A stretch of 64,000 bases of DNA. Origin: CAVPGP01 sp963704025 (GTDB lineage: Bacteria; Actinomycetota; Thermoleophilia; Gaiellales; Gaiellaceae). The position numbers were made by a program, and so were the translations under genes. The notes beneath the pieces are model-generated. The model was not told where the DNA came from. It did not search any database and was given only the letters and a program-made list of their open reading frames with translations. Below, in pieces: positions 51,152 to 62,314 of this stretch. Position 1 is the first letter of the stretch. Every line of letters starts with the position of its first letter. The stretch spans positions 62,001 to 126,000 of the forward strand of contig CAVPGP010000005.1 of the NCBI GenBank assembly GCA_963704025.1. The letters are read 5' to 3'.

Positions 51152-52050
51152 GTGCGGCCCCGGAGCTTCGGGTCGAGGGCCTCGCGAAGCCCGTCGCCGA
51201 TCAGGTTGAACCCGAGCACGGAGAGGACGATCACGACCCCCGGGATGATGGCCAGATGCGGGTAGCTCTGGAGGTAGCGGACGGTGTCGGTCAGCATCGT
51301 CCCCCACTCCGGAGTCGACGGATCCTGCGGCCCGAGCCCGAGGAAGCCGAGGGCGGCGACGTCGATGATCGCGGTCGCGAGCGCCAGGGTCCCTTGCACG
51401 ATCACGGGCGAGATCGCGTTCGGGAGGATGTGCGCGGTGAGGATCTGCCGATGCGGGACGCCGACGGACTTGGCGGCGAGCACGAAGTCGTTCTCGCGCT
51501 GCGCGAGGATCGACCCGCGCAGGAGCCGCGCGAAGATCGGAATGTTCGTGACCCCGACCGCGATCATGATCTGGACGAGACCCGGCCCGAGCATCGCGAC
51601 AATCCCGATCGCGAGCAAAAGGCCAGGGATCGAGAGCATCACGTCCATCAAGCGCATGATCACCGAGTCGACCCAGCCGCCCAGGTAGCCGGCCAGCGCG
51701 CCGAGGATCAGCCCGACCGACATGCCGACCGTGACCGAGACGATGCCGATCAGCAGCGAGTAGCGGGCGCCGTACATGATCCGCGAGAGCTCGTCGCGGC
51801 CGAGCGCGTCGAGGCCGAACGGATAGCTCCACGACGGCCCCTCCGCGGCGAGGCGCCCGTTCAGCTTCTGCTCCAGCGGGCTGTGGGGCGCGATCAGCGG
51901 CGCCAGGATCGCGGCGCTCAGGAAGATACCCACGAGCACGAAGCCGACGATCGCTCCCTTGTTGCGCCGCAGGCGGCGCCACGCATCGGACCAGAGTCCC
52001 GACGGCGCCTCGTACTCGATCTCCCTGGCCTCGATCTCCGCGACGCTCAC
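51148..52050 (-). CDS. dppC: Peptide ABC transporter permease DppC
   Basis: This is a 300-residue permease with an N-terminal cytoplasmic stretch and six membrane helices. The oligopeptide permease leader LRRNKGAIVGFVLVGIFLSA, the segment FGLDALGRDELSRIMYGARY, the EAA-type loop NDFVLAAKSVGVPHRQILTA and the ending SVLGFNLIGDGLREALDPKL are typical. The GTG start overlaps dppB by 4 bases. Confidence 0.92.
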   Translation of the reverse strand: MSVAEIEAREIEYEAPSGLWSDAWRRLRRNKGAIVGFVLVGIFLSAAILAPLIAPHSPLEQKLNGRLAAEGPSWSYPFGLDALGRDELSRIMYGARYSLLIGIVSVTVGMSVGLILGALAGYLGGWVDSVIMRLMDVMLSIPGLLLAIGIVAMLGPGLVQIMIAVGVTNIPIFARLLRGSILAQRENDFVLAAKSVGVPHRQILTAHILPNAISPVIVQGTLALATAIIDVAALGFLGLGPQDPSTPEWGTMLTDTVRYLQSYPHLAIIPGVVIVLSVLGFNLIGDGLREALDPKLRGRT

Positions 52051-53051
52051 GACACTCGGATCCTCGGATTGACCAGGGCGTAGGTGAGGTCGACGACCAG
52101 GTTGACGATCACGAAGACGAACGAGATGAAGAGGACGCCGCCCTCGATCACCGGGTAGTTGCGATCGCGGATCGCCTGCACGAGCCACGTGCCCATGCCG
52201 GGCCACGCGAAGACCGTCTCGGTCAGCACCGCGCCGGAGAGGAGCAGCCCGACCTGCAGGCCGATGATCGTGGACACCGGCAGCAGCGCGTTCCGCAGCA
52301 CGTGCCTCCCGTCGACGATCCTCGGCGCGAGCCCCTTGGCCCGCGCGGTTCGCACGTAGTCCTCGTTCTGGACGTCCAGCACCGCGGCCCGGGTGATCCG
52401 CGCGATCACGGCGAGCGGGATCGACCCGAGCGCGATCGCCGGCAGGATCAGATGCATCATCGCGTCCCAGAGGGCCTCGGGGTTGCCGGCGAGGATGGCG
52501 TCGAGGATGTAGAACTTCGTCGGGTGCGGCACGTCGATCAGCACGGATTGCCGCCCCACGGTCGGCAACCAGCCGAGCTTCACCGAGAAGATGTACTTGA
52601 GGATGATCCCGAGGAAGAAGACCGGGATCGAGATCCCGATCAGTGACGCCACGAGCGAGGCGTGGTCGAACGGGCCGCCGTACTTCTTCGCGGCGATGAA
52701 CCCGAGCGGGATGCCGAAGAAGATCGAGAAGATCATCGCGGCCACCGCCAGCTCGATCGTGGCGGGGAAGCGCTCCCGGAGCTCGTCCGTGACCGGCCGC
52801 CTCGAGACGATCGAGTCGCCCAGGTCGCCGGACGCCGTCTTCTTCACGTAGCGCCAGTACTGCTCGTAGACCGGCCGGTCGAGCCCGTACTGCTTCTCGA
52901 TCGCCGCGATCCGCTGCTCGGTGGCCCGCTCGCCCAGCAGTGCCTGGGCCGGCCCGCCCGGCAGCGCGCGGATCCAGAAGAAGACGAGCAGCGAGAGCCC
53001 GATCAGGATCGGGACGAGCAAGAGCAGCCGGCGAATGGTGAACCGAAGCAT
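52047..53051 (-). CDS. dppB: Peptide ABC transporter permease DppB
   Basis: This is a 334-residue permease beginning MLRFTIRRLLLLVPILIGLS, the conserved first helix. An external loop holds DSIVSRRPVTDELRERFPAT. The coupling loop NEDYVRTARAKGLAPRIVDG and the final ISFVFVIVNLVVDLTYALVN with NPRIR are standard. It is the first of the four overlapping transporter genes and follows the binding-protein gene by 41 bases. Confidence 0.93.
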   Translation of the reverse strand: MLRFTIRRLLLLVPILIGLSLLVFFWIRALPGGPAQALLGERATEQRIAAIEKQYGLDRPVYEQYWRYVKKTASGDLGDSIVSRRPVTDELRERFPATIELAVAAMIFSIFFGIPLGFIAAKKYGGPFDHASLVASLIGISIPVFFLGIILKYIFSVKLGWLPTVGRQSVLIDVPHPTKFYILDAILAGNPEALWDAMMHLILPAIALGSIPLAVIARITRAAVLDVQNEDYVRTARAKGLAPRIVDGRHVLRNALLPVSTIIGLQVGLLLSGAVLTETVFAWPGMGTWLVQAIRDRNYPVIEGGVLFISFVFVIVNLVVDLTYALVNPRIRVS

Positions 53052-53092
53052 TCGCTACCCCCCGCCGGCTGCTCCTCTCTGTTGCTCGATCG

Positions 53093-54781
53093 CTACCCGA
53101 TCTGGACGGTGTTGAAGATCTCGAGACCCACGGGGCTCGGCTGGTAGCCCGACACGTTCGCGGCAAACGCGAGCGCGGGCTTCGTGTGGACGTACGGAGC
53201 GCCCGGTACCCAGTCGGAGATCAGCTGGTTCGCCTGCTTGTACAGATCCTCCCGCTTCGCCGCGTCGGTCTCGATCTCGGCCTTGTTCAGGATGTCCATG
53301 ACCTGCTGGTTCGGATGGTTGACCGTCCCCCAGGCCTTCTGTGGGCTCTGGAAGAACGTGCCGACGAAGTTGTCGGCGTCACCGTAGTCGCCGGTCCAGC
53401 CCAGCAGGTAGACGCACGCCTTGCCCTCGTCGACCTTGCCCAGATAGTCCGGGCTCCACGGGGCCGAATGCGGCACGACCTTGAAGCCGGACTTGTTGAG
53501 GCTGGCGGCGAACGCCTCGTAGTTCTTCTTCGGGTCCGGCATGTACGGACGCGAGACGTCGGTCGGGTACCAGAAGTCGACCTTGACCGGCGTCGCCACG
53601 CCTGCCTGCTGGAGCAGTTGCTTCGCCTTCGCCGGGTCGAACGGGTACTCCGTGACGCTGTCGTTGTAGCCCACGACCTCCGGCGGCATGAAGTTCTTCG
53701 CCACCGTGCCTCGGCTCGCGTAGAACGAATCGACGACTGCCTGCCGGTCGAGGCCGTAGGCGAGCGCCTGGCGCACCTTCAGGTTGTCGAACGGCTTGCA
53801 GTCCTGGTTGATCCCGACGTACCCGACGTTGAACGCCGGGCGGTCGAGCACCTGCAGGTTCGAGTCGCCCTGGATCGTGGTGATGTCCTGCGGCTCGACC
53901 AGGTCGTAGCCCTGGATCTCGCCCGACTGCAGCGCTTGCAGGCGCGCGGCGTTGTCGGCGATCGGCCGGAAGATCAGCGTGTCGATCTTCGCCTTGTCGC
54001 CCCAGTAGTCATCGTTCTTGACGACCGTCAGCTTGTCCCCGCGGGTCCAGGAGTCGAACTTGAACGGGCCCGTGCCGATCGGGTGCTCCGTCCCGAAGCT
54101 CCCCGTCGGGTGGAAGACGCCGTCCGCGTCGACCTTGCCCTGATCGGCGCCGTACTTCTTCAGCGCCGTCGGGCTTGCGATACCGAACGCGCTGAGCGAG
54201 AGCGCCCCCAGGAACGAGGCCGACGGCTTCGTCAGCTCGATCACCGCGGTCTTGTCGTCCGTCGCGGTGCAGCTCTTGTAGAGGCTGCCGCCGAGCGCCT
54301 TGTTCTCCGGCTCGTTCTGCTTGAACCCGCCGAACACGGTCTGCCAGTAGTAGGTGGCCGACGAGTTCTGGAACGACCCCTTGAAGTTGTACCAGCGGTC
54401 GAAGTTCGCGCAGACCGCGTCGGCGTTGAAGTCCGTTCCGTCCTGGAACTTGACCCCTTCTCGCAGGTGGAACGTCCACGTCTTGCCGTCCGGGCTCGCC
54501 TCCCAGCTCGTCGCCAGCGCGGGCTGGATCTCCGTTCCGCCCGGCTTCAGCGTCACGAGCCCCTCGAAGATCTGCTGGATGACGCGGATCGACTCGCCGT
54601 CCGAGACGAGCGCGCCGTCGAGGACGACCGGGTCGGCGGCGCCCGCGAAGACCATCGTGCCGCCGTTGCCGCCGCCCGATCCACCGGCGGAATCGTTGCC
54701 GCCTCCGCCGCAGCCCGCCGCGGCGACCGCCAGCGCGGCTGCGCCCAGCAGGAGGACGACCCTCAGTGCCATCTTCCTCAC
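53093..54781 (-). CDS. dppA: Peptide ABC transporter substrate-binding lipoprotein
   Basis: This is a 562-residue SBP_bac_5 protein. The lipobox (AAAGC) follows a hydrophobic signal, then a Gly/Ser-rich linker anchors it outside the membrane. Domain marks are LVTLKPGGTEIQPALATSWE, WTFHLREGVKFQDGTDFNAD, AVCANFDRW, PSASFLGALSLSAFGIASP, YVGINQDCKPFDNLKVRQAL and KAKQLLQQAG. It delivers di- or oligopeptides to DppBC. It is the first gene of the leftward operon; the promoter should lie in the 108-bp gap upstream. Confidence 0.93.
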   Translation of the reverse strand: MRKMALRVVLLLGAAALAVAAAGCGGGGNDSAGGSGGGNGGTMVFAGAADPVVLDGALVSDGESIRVIQQIFEGLVTLKPGGTEIQPALATSWEASPDGKTWTFHLREGVKFQDGTDFNADAVCANFDRWYNFKGSFQNSSATYYWQTVFGGFKQNEPENKALGGSLYKSCTATDDKTAVIELTKPSASFLGALSLSAFGIASPTALKKYGADQGKVDADGVFHPTGSFGTEHPIGTGPFKFDSWTRGDKLTVVKNDDYWGDKAKIDTLIFRPIADNAARLQALQSGEIQGYDLVEPQDITTIQGDSNLQVLDRPAFNVGYVGINQDCKPFDNLKVRQALAYGLDRQAVVDSFYASRGTVAKNFMPPEVVGYNDSVTEYPFDPAKAKQLLQQAGVATPVKVDFWYPTDVSRPYMPDPKKNYEAFAASLNKSGFKVVPHSAPWSPDYLGKVDEGKACVYLLGWTGDYGDADNFVGTFFQSPQKAWGTVNHPNQQVMDILNKAEIETDAAKREDLYKQANQLISDWVPGAPYVHTKPALAFAANVSGYQPSPVGLEIFNTVQIG

Positions 54782-54889
54782 GTGTGGCTCCTTCTTCGGA
54801 TTCCCCGCCGCCCTCCTGGGCGGAAGCTGGGGCGAGTATACGGGCGGCCCTGGCGGGTGTCTCGCGCGACGTATGAACCGCGGAGATAC

Positions 54890-55705
54890 CTAGGCGCGAC
54901 GAAGCACTGCGCGTGTCTCGTCGCCCACGGGCGTGATCGAGAAGAGCTCCCAGCCCTGCTCGGCCAGCTCGTTCAGCGACTCTGTCCAGCGCTCGGCCGG
55001 CCCCTCGAGCGTCACCGCCTTGTAGTCCGAGGTCTCCTCGGCGGGAGGCGGGTCGGCCTCGAACGACTGGCGCGCGAGCAGCGCGATCACGACGCCCCGC
55101 GCCTTCTGCTCGTCGATGCCCTGCTCCTGCAGCAGCTCGGCTCCGACACCCTCGCCCTCCCTGAGGACGGCGAGGAGGATGTGCTCCGTGCCGATGTAGT
55201 CGTGATGCAGTGCCAGTGACTCGCGGAGGGCAAGCTCGAGGATCTTCTTCGCGCGAGGGGTGAAGGGGATGTGGCCGGGCGGCGACCCCGGGCCACGGCC
55301 GACGACCTCCTCGATCCGCGCCCGCAGCTTCGCCTCGTCGACGTTCAGCTGGCGGAGCGCCTTTGCGGCGACGCCGTCCTCCTCGCGCAAGAGCCCGAGC
55401 AGGATGTGCTCGGTCCCGATGTAGTTGTGGCCGAGATCGCGCGCCTCGTCCTGGGCGAAGACGATGACGTTGCGCGCCCGGCCGGTGAAGCGCTGGAACA
55501 TTCCGCGGCGACCCTGCCGACGCCGGCCGCCACGCCACCGGCGCGGCCCGAGTCCCGTCAGCAGCGCACCCTCGAGGAGGACGCAGGTCTGCGCGCCGAT
55601 CGACCGGCCTTCCTGCTCGGCGCACACGCGCAGCGCCTCGTACAGCTGGTCCGGGACGTTGCGGACATGGAGCGTTGCCACTCGCGTAACGCTAGCACTA
55701 TGCAA
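54890..55705 (-). CDS. RHH / Clp-N / DUF4177-like fusion protein
   Basis: This is a 271-residue protein with an unusual order of domains. Residues about 9-50 look like a ribbon-helix-helix domain (ATLHVRNVPDQLYEALRVCA, EQEGRSIGAQ). Residues about 70-215 are a full two-repeat Clp N-domain (FTGRARNVIVFAQDEARDLG; NYIGTEHILLGLLREEDGVA; then YIGTEHILLAVLREGEGVGA). The last 45 residues resemble DUF4177 (WTESLNELAEQGWELFSITP). No AAA+ ATPase follows, so it is not ClpC. It could be an adaptor or a partner-binding regulator. A GTG at 55681 is an alternative start. Confidence 0.8.
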   Translation of the reverse strand: MHSASVTRVATLHVRNVPDQLYEALRVCAEQEGRSIGAQTCVLLEGALLTGLGPRRWRGGRRRQGRRGMFQRFTGRARNVIVFAQDEARDLGHNYIGTEHILLGLLREEDGVAAKALRQLNVDEAKLRARIEEVVGRGPGSPPGHIPFTPRAKKILELALRESLALHHDYIGTEHILLAVLREGEGVGAELLQEQGIDEQKARGVVIALLARQSFEADPPPAEETSDYKAVTLEGPAERWTESLNELAEQGWELFSITPVGDETRAVLRRA

Positions 55706-55715
55706 GCATCATGTC

Positions 55716-55748
55716 CACAAAAGAGAGGCGCCACCTGGCGCCTCTCTC
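55716..55748 (-). terminator. Intrinsic terminator of the sigma factor gene
   Basis: On the minus strand the perfect 10-bp stem GAGAGGCGCC / GGCGCCTCTC with loop AGGT is followed by TTTTGT. It lies about 30 bases after the sigma gene stop. It is the best intrinsic terminator in the window. Confidence 0.85.
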
Positions 55749-55776
55749 GACTCTCTGGTGGATTTTGCGGTTTTCG

Positions 55777-56871
<1,095 letters not shown>

Positions 56872-57139
56872 ATCGGTACTCGATGTCCTTTCGCTCTACT
56901 CGTCTCTCTCGTCATACCGAAGTTACAAACTTTCGCACCATAAGGGATTTTTCCTGCCCATGCCAGGGGATCCGACTCGACGATCCGAGCACAATCCTGG
57001 CAACGAACGACCGCATAACGGTATTCCGCGGCGCCTGCCAAACGGTTTGCCGGAGCAGACGCTCATTGTGCGCCTTTCAGCTTCACAGACGTAGTCTGCG
57101 CTCAAAGGTTTGTGGCTTTTGTTAGGGCCTCGTTGAGCT

Positions 57140-59795
57140 TCAGGACGCCCGTTTTCGGCCAGTGCTCTTGCGCTTCGACCCCGTCCCGGCCCTTTTTGCG
57201 CCCGAGCGGCCCCGTTTTGACGGCGCGCTCGGGCCTTTCGCGCGCCGCTCGGCCAGGAGCTCGAGGGCGCGGTCCATCGTCAGCGCGTCGATCGAGTCCT
57301 GCTTGCGGAGGCTCGCGTTCGTCTCGCCGTCCGTCACGTAGGGGCCGAAGCGGCCTTCCTTGAGCACGATCGCCTTGCCGGAGGACGGATCCGGGCCGAG
57401 CTCCTTCAGCGGCGCGGCCGAGGTCTGCCGCTGGCCGCGGCGCGCCTTCGGGGCGGCGAGAAGCGCGAGCGCCTCCTCGAGCGGGATCGTGAACAGCTGC
57501 TCCTCGCTCTCGAGCGAGCGGGTCTCTGCCCCCTTCTTGATGTACGGCCCGTAGCGGCCGTTCAGCGCGACGATCTCCTGGCCGTCGGCAGGGTCCGCGC
57601 CGACCGTGCGCGGCAGCGAGAGGAGACGCACTGCGTCGTCCAGGGTGATCGTCTCGACCGACATGCCCTCGAAGAGCGATGCGGTCTTCGGCTTCCCGTC
57701 CTCGCCCTCCTCCAGCAGCTCGGTCACGTACGGGCCGTAGCGCCCGCTGCGCGCCGCAATCTGCCGGCCTGTCGCCGGGTGGGCACCGAGCCGGCGCTCG
57801 TCCGAGCCGGCCGAGAGCAGCTGCTCCGCGGCTTCGACGGTCAGCTCGTCGGGGGCGATGTCGTCCGGGACGCTCGCCCGCTCGTCGCCGCGCTCGATGT
57901 AGGGGCCGTAGCGACCGATCCGCAGCGTGATCCCGCTGTCGCCGATCGGGATCGAGTTGACGGCACGCGCGTCGATCTCGCCGAGGTCGGTGACGAGGTG
58001 CTTCAGGCCCTCCTCGGGATCGCCGTCGCCGAAGTAGAAGCGGCGCAGCCACGACACGCGTTCCTCCTCGCCTGAGGCGATCCGGTCGAGATCGTCCTCC
58101 ATGCGGGCGGTGAAGTCGTAGTCGACGAGGCGGCCGAAGTGATCCTCGAGCAGGCGCACGACGGCGAACGCGGTGAAGCTCGGAACGAGCGCGGTGCCCT
58201 TCTTGAAGACGTAGCCGCGGTCGAGGATGGTGCCGATGATCGAGGCGTAGGTGGACGGGCGGCCGATCCCGCGCTCCTCGAGCGACTTGACGAGCGACGC
58301 CTCCGTATAGCGCGGCGGCGGCGTGGTCGTGTGCCCCTCCGGCTCCAGCGCCGTTGCCTCGAGCTCCTGGCCCTCGTCGAGCGGCGGGAGGCGCTTCTCC
58401 TCCTCGCGCTCGGCGGCCTCCTCGTCGGAGCCCTCCTCGTACGCGGCGAGGAAGCCGCGGAACGTGATCACGGTGCCGGCGGTGCCGAACTCGACATCCT
58501 CGCCCTGGCTGGAGGTGGCGCCGATCCGGACGGAGACGGTCTGGCCCTTCGCATCTGCCATCTGGGAGGCGATCGTCCGCTGCCAGACGAGCTCGTAGAG
58601 CGCTGCCTCGTCCTTGTCCAGCTCGCGTGCGACCTCGGTGGGGCGGCGGAAGCGCTCGCCGGCGGGGCGGATCGCCTCGTGCGCCTCCTGCGCGTTCTTC
58701 ACCTTCTTGTCGTAGGTGCGCGGCCTGTCGGGGACGTACGCCGCGCCGAAGAGCTCGCGCGCCTGGCTTCGAGCCTGGTCGAGCGCGAACTGCGACAACG
58801 TGGTCGAGTCGGTGCGCATGTACGTGATGTAGCCGCGCTCGTACAGCCGCTGGGCGACGCGCATCGTCGTCTGCGCCGAGAAGCGGAGCTTCCGGCTCGC
58901 CTCTTGCTGCAGCGTCGACGTCGTGAACGGCGCTGCCGGCCGGCGCAGGTACGGCTTCTCCTCGACGCTCCGGACGACGAACGGCTGCCCGAGGAGCCGC
59001 TCGACAAGCCCGCGCGCGGCGGCCTCCTCGAGACAGCATCAGCTCCGGGTCGCGGAGCGTGCCGTCGTCGCCGAAGTCGCGGCCGCGGGCGATCCGCCTG
59101 CCGTCGACGGAGACGAGCCTGGCGGTGAACGCGCCGGGGTCGAGCGTCGCCTCGAGGTCCCACCACTCGGCGGCGACGAACGCGATCCGCTCCCGCTCGC
59201 GCTCGACGATCATCCGCGTCGCGACGGACTGGACGCGCCCGGCGGAGAGCCCGGTCATCACCTTCTTCCAGAGCACGGGCGACACCTCGTAGCCGTAGAG
59301 GCGGTCGAGGATGCGCCGCGTCTCCTGCGCGTCCACGAGGCGCTCGTCGATCTCACGCGTCTCGCCGAGCGCGCGCTCGATGGCGTCCTTCGTGATCTCG
59401 TGGAAGACCATCCGCCGGACCGGGACGCTCGGCTTCAGGACCTCCTTCAGGTGCCAGGCGATCGCCTCGCCCTCGCGATCCTCGTCCGTCGCGAGCAGCA
59501 GCTCGTCGACGCCCTTCAGCTTCGACTTGAGATCGGTGACGACGTGCTGCTTGTCCGGGTTGACGATGTAGAGCGGCTCGAAGTCGTGGTCGACGTCGAC
59601 GCCGAGACGCGCCCACGGCTTCTGCTTCTCGGCGGCCGGGATCTCCGCGGCGCGGTTCGGCAGGTCGCGGACGTGGCCGATGCTCGACTCGACCAGGAAG
59701 TCGTTGCCGAGGTACGCCGCGATGGTCTTCGCCTTCGCGGGCGACTCGACGATGACGAGCTTGCGCCCGTTTTCTCTTGCGATCTTGTCAGCCAA
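57140..59795 (-). CDS. topA: DNA topoisomerase I (one frameshift)
   Basis: This is a type IA topoisomerase of about 885 residues. The Toprim domain starts RKLVIVESPAKAKTIAAYLG and has ELLLATDEDREGEAIAWHL. The active-site tyrosine is in YITYMRTDSTTLS. The C-terminal half carries repeated GRYGPYI/V segments and a basic tail (KRGRSGAKRAGTGSKRK). Near 59030 the frame shifts by one extra base. After DPELML the text continues LEEAAARGLVERLL only in another frame, which then runs to the end at 57140. As topA is normally essential and both halves are perfect, this is probably a consensus error. Confidence 0.92.
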
Positions 59796-59830
59796 ACGCA
59801 GAACACCTTAGCCGGGGGATACTTGCGGCC

Positions 59831-60430
59831 GTGACGCACCGCCCGAGTCTTCTCTACCTGGCGATCGGCCTCGTTTCCTGGCCGATTCTCAAACTCCTGT
59901 TTCGTCTTCGTGCCGAGGGACTCGAAAATCTTCCCTCTTCTGGTGGGTTCGTCCTGGCCGCGAACCACATCTCGAATCTCGATCCGTGGCCGCTCGGGCT
60001 GCCGCTCTTCCCGCGGCGCTTCCTCCGCTTCATGGCGAAGTCGGAGCTCTACTGGTTCCCGCTCGGGCGGATCATCACCGCGGGCGGAGCGTTTCCCGTG
60101 CACCGCGGCCGGGCCGACGTCGAGGCGATCCGGACCGCGGTGCAACTCGCGCAGGACGGCCATGTGATCGCGATGTTCCCCGAGGGAACGCGCCGGCGGA
60201 AAGGGCTCCGCAAGCGCCGGCAGCCGAGCTGGCACTCCGGCGCGGCGCGGATCGCCATCGAAGCGGGCGTGCCGCTGATCCCCGCGGGCATCCGCGGCAC
60301 GGACGAGCTGACCCGCCTCGGCCCGTTGCGCATCGCGTACGGCCCGCCCGTCGACGTCGACGGGCTCGACCCCGTCGAGGCGACCGAGCGGCTGCGCACG
60401 GAGATCGAGCGGCTGGAGGGGTCGCTCTGA
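59831..60430 (+). CDS. plsC: 1-acylglycerol-3-phosphate O-acyltransferase (PlsC family)
   Basis: This is a 199-residue acyltransferase starting at GTG. Motif I is NHISNLDPW (NHx4D), motif II lies around GAFPVHRGRAD, motif III is MFPEGTRRRKG and motif IV is GVPLIPAGIRG. One N-terminal membrane-associated helix (LYLAIGLVSWPILKLLF) is present. It acylates lysophosphatidic acid to phosphatidic acid in characterised members. The gene is divergent from topA and its stop overlaps the presumed CTG start of the exonuclease. Confidence 0.9.
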   Translation: MTHRPSLLYLAIGLVSWPILKLLFRLRAEGLENLPSSGGFVLAANHISNLDPWPLGLPLFPRRFLRFMAKSELYWFPLGRIITAGGAFPVHRGRADVEAIRTAVQLAQDGHVIAMFPEGTRRRKGLRKRRQPSWHSGAARIAIEAGVPLIPAGIRGTDELTRLGPLRIAYGPPVDVDGLDPVEATERLRTEIERLEGSL

Positions 60431-61272
60431 GCAGCGGTGGCTCGCGGCGTCCTCTGCTCGTGGTCGACGGCGACTCGCTCGCGCACCGCGCGTACCACGC
60501 GCTGCCGAAGCAGATCCGGCGCGCCGGTGGTGGTCCCGCGGGCGCCCTCGTCGGCTTCTCGAACATGCTGCTGCGCCTGTGGGAGGCGGAGGAGCCGCGC
60601 GCGGTCCTCGTGGGCTGGGACACGCTCGAGGTGCCGACCTACCGGCACGAGGCGCTGCCCGCCTATCAGAGCGGACGCGAGTTCGATCCGGAGCTGCTGG
60701 AGCAGCTGGAGCTCCTGCCGGGGTTCATCGCGTCGTGGGGATTCGTGTCCGCGAAGGGCGCCGGGTACGAGGCCGACGACTTCCTCGCGGCGGCCGTGGC
60801 GTCGGAGCGGCGCGGCGGGGGAACAGCAGTCGTCGCGACATCGGATCGCGACGCGTTCCAGCTCGTCGGCGACGACGTGACGATCCTGCAGCCCGTCCGA
60901 GGCGTCTCGGAGATCGCGCGCGTCGGGCCGGCCGAGGTGCGCGAGCGCTACGGCGTCGAGCCGGGGCAGGTGCCCGACCTGATCGCGCTCCGCGGTGACA
61001 GCTCGGACAAGATCCCCGGCGCACCTGGAGTCGGGCCGAAGAAGGCGGCCGCGGTCCTGCAGGAGTTCCCCACGCTCGAGGCGGCGTTGGAGGCGGGACG
61101 GTTCTCGTCCGTCGCGGACGAGCTGAGGCTCTATCGTCGGATCGCGACCATGGATGCCGACGCGCCGGTCCCGGAGCTGCCCGACCAGACTCCCGACTGG
61201 GCGGCCGCCTCCGAAGCCGCCGACGCACTCGGGCTCGGCGCACTCGCGGGACGGCTCGCGGAGCGCACCTGA
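60427..61272 (+). CDS. 5'-3' exonuclease (DNA polymerase I N-domain-like)
   Basis: This is a stand-alone FEN-like nuclease of about 281 residues. Metal-binding and helical-arch motifs are LLVVDGDSLAHRAYHAL, YRHEALPAYQSGRE, GYEADDFLAAA, VATSDRDAFQLVGDDVTI and the helix-hairpin-helix ALRGDSSDKIPGAPGVGPKK. No ATG, GTG or TTG precedes the first strand. A CTG at 60427, five bases after GGAGGGG and overlapping the plsC stop, is the best start, with GTG at 60460 as an alternative that truncates strand 1. It likely removes RNA primers or flaps. Confidence 0.85.
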   Translation: MSSGGSRRPLLVVDGDSLAHRAYHALPKQIRRAGGGPAGALVGFSNMLLRLWEAEEPRAVLVGWDTLEVPTYRHEALPAYQSGREFDPELLEQLELLPGFIASWGFVSAKGAGYEADDFLAAAVASERRGGGTAVVATSDRDAFQLVGDDVTILQPVRGVSEIARVGPAEVRERYGVEPGQVPDLIALRGDSSDKIPGAPGVGPKKAAAVLQEFPTLEAALEAGRFSSVADELRLYRRIATMDADAPVPELPDQTPDWAAASEAADALGLGALAGRLAERT

Positions 61273-61483
61273 TGGACGCCTGGCTACGCGAGGCGCTCGT
61301 CGCCGTGGGCGGCGACGTCGCCCTGAGCCCCGACGAGGAGCGCACGCTCCTCGACCTGGCGCGGCTCGCGGCGCACGAGAGCGGCGAGCGCACGAACGCG
61401 CCGCTCCTCTGCTACCTGCTCGGGCGCGTCCAGGGCGACCGGCCGCTCGAGGAGCTCGCCGAGGCGGTTCGCCGATCGAGCTC

Positions 61484-61487
<4 letters not shown>
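61272..61487 (+). CDS. DUF6457-type small protein
   Basis: This is a 71-residue acidic helical protein (MDAWLREALVAVGGDVALSP; EERTLLDLARLAAHESGERT; NAPLLCYLLGRVQGDR). The layout WL-x-n-ARxxAHxxxRxxAPLxxxLLG matches the small DUF6457 domain often found beside molybdenum-cofactor or DNA-repair genes in actinobacteria. Its ATG overlaps the exonuclease TGA, and its end overlaps the next gene by 4 bases. Confidence 0.7.
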
Positions 61488-62314
<827 letters not shown>

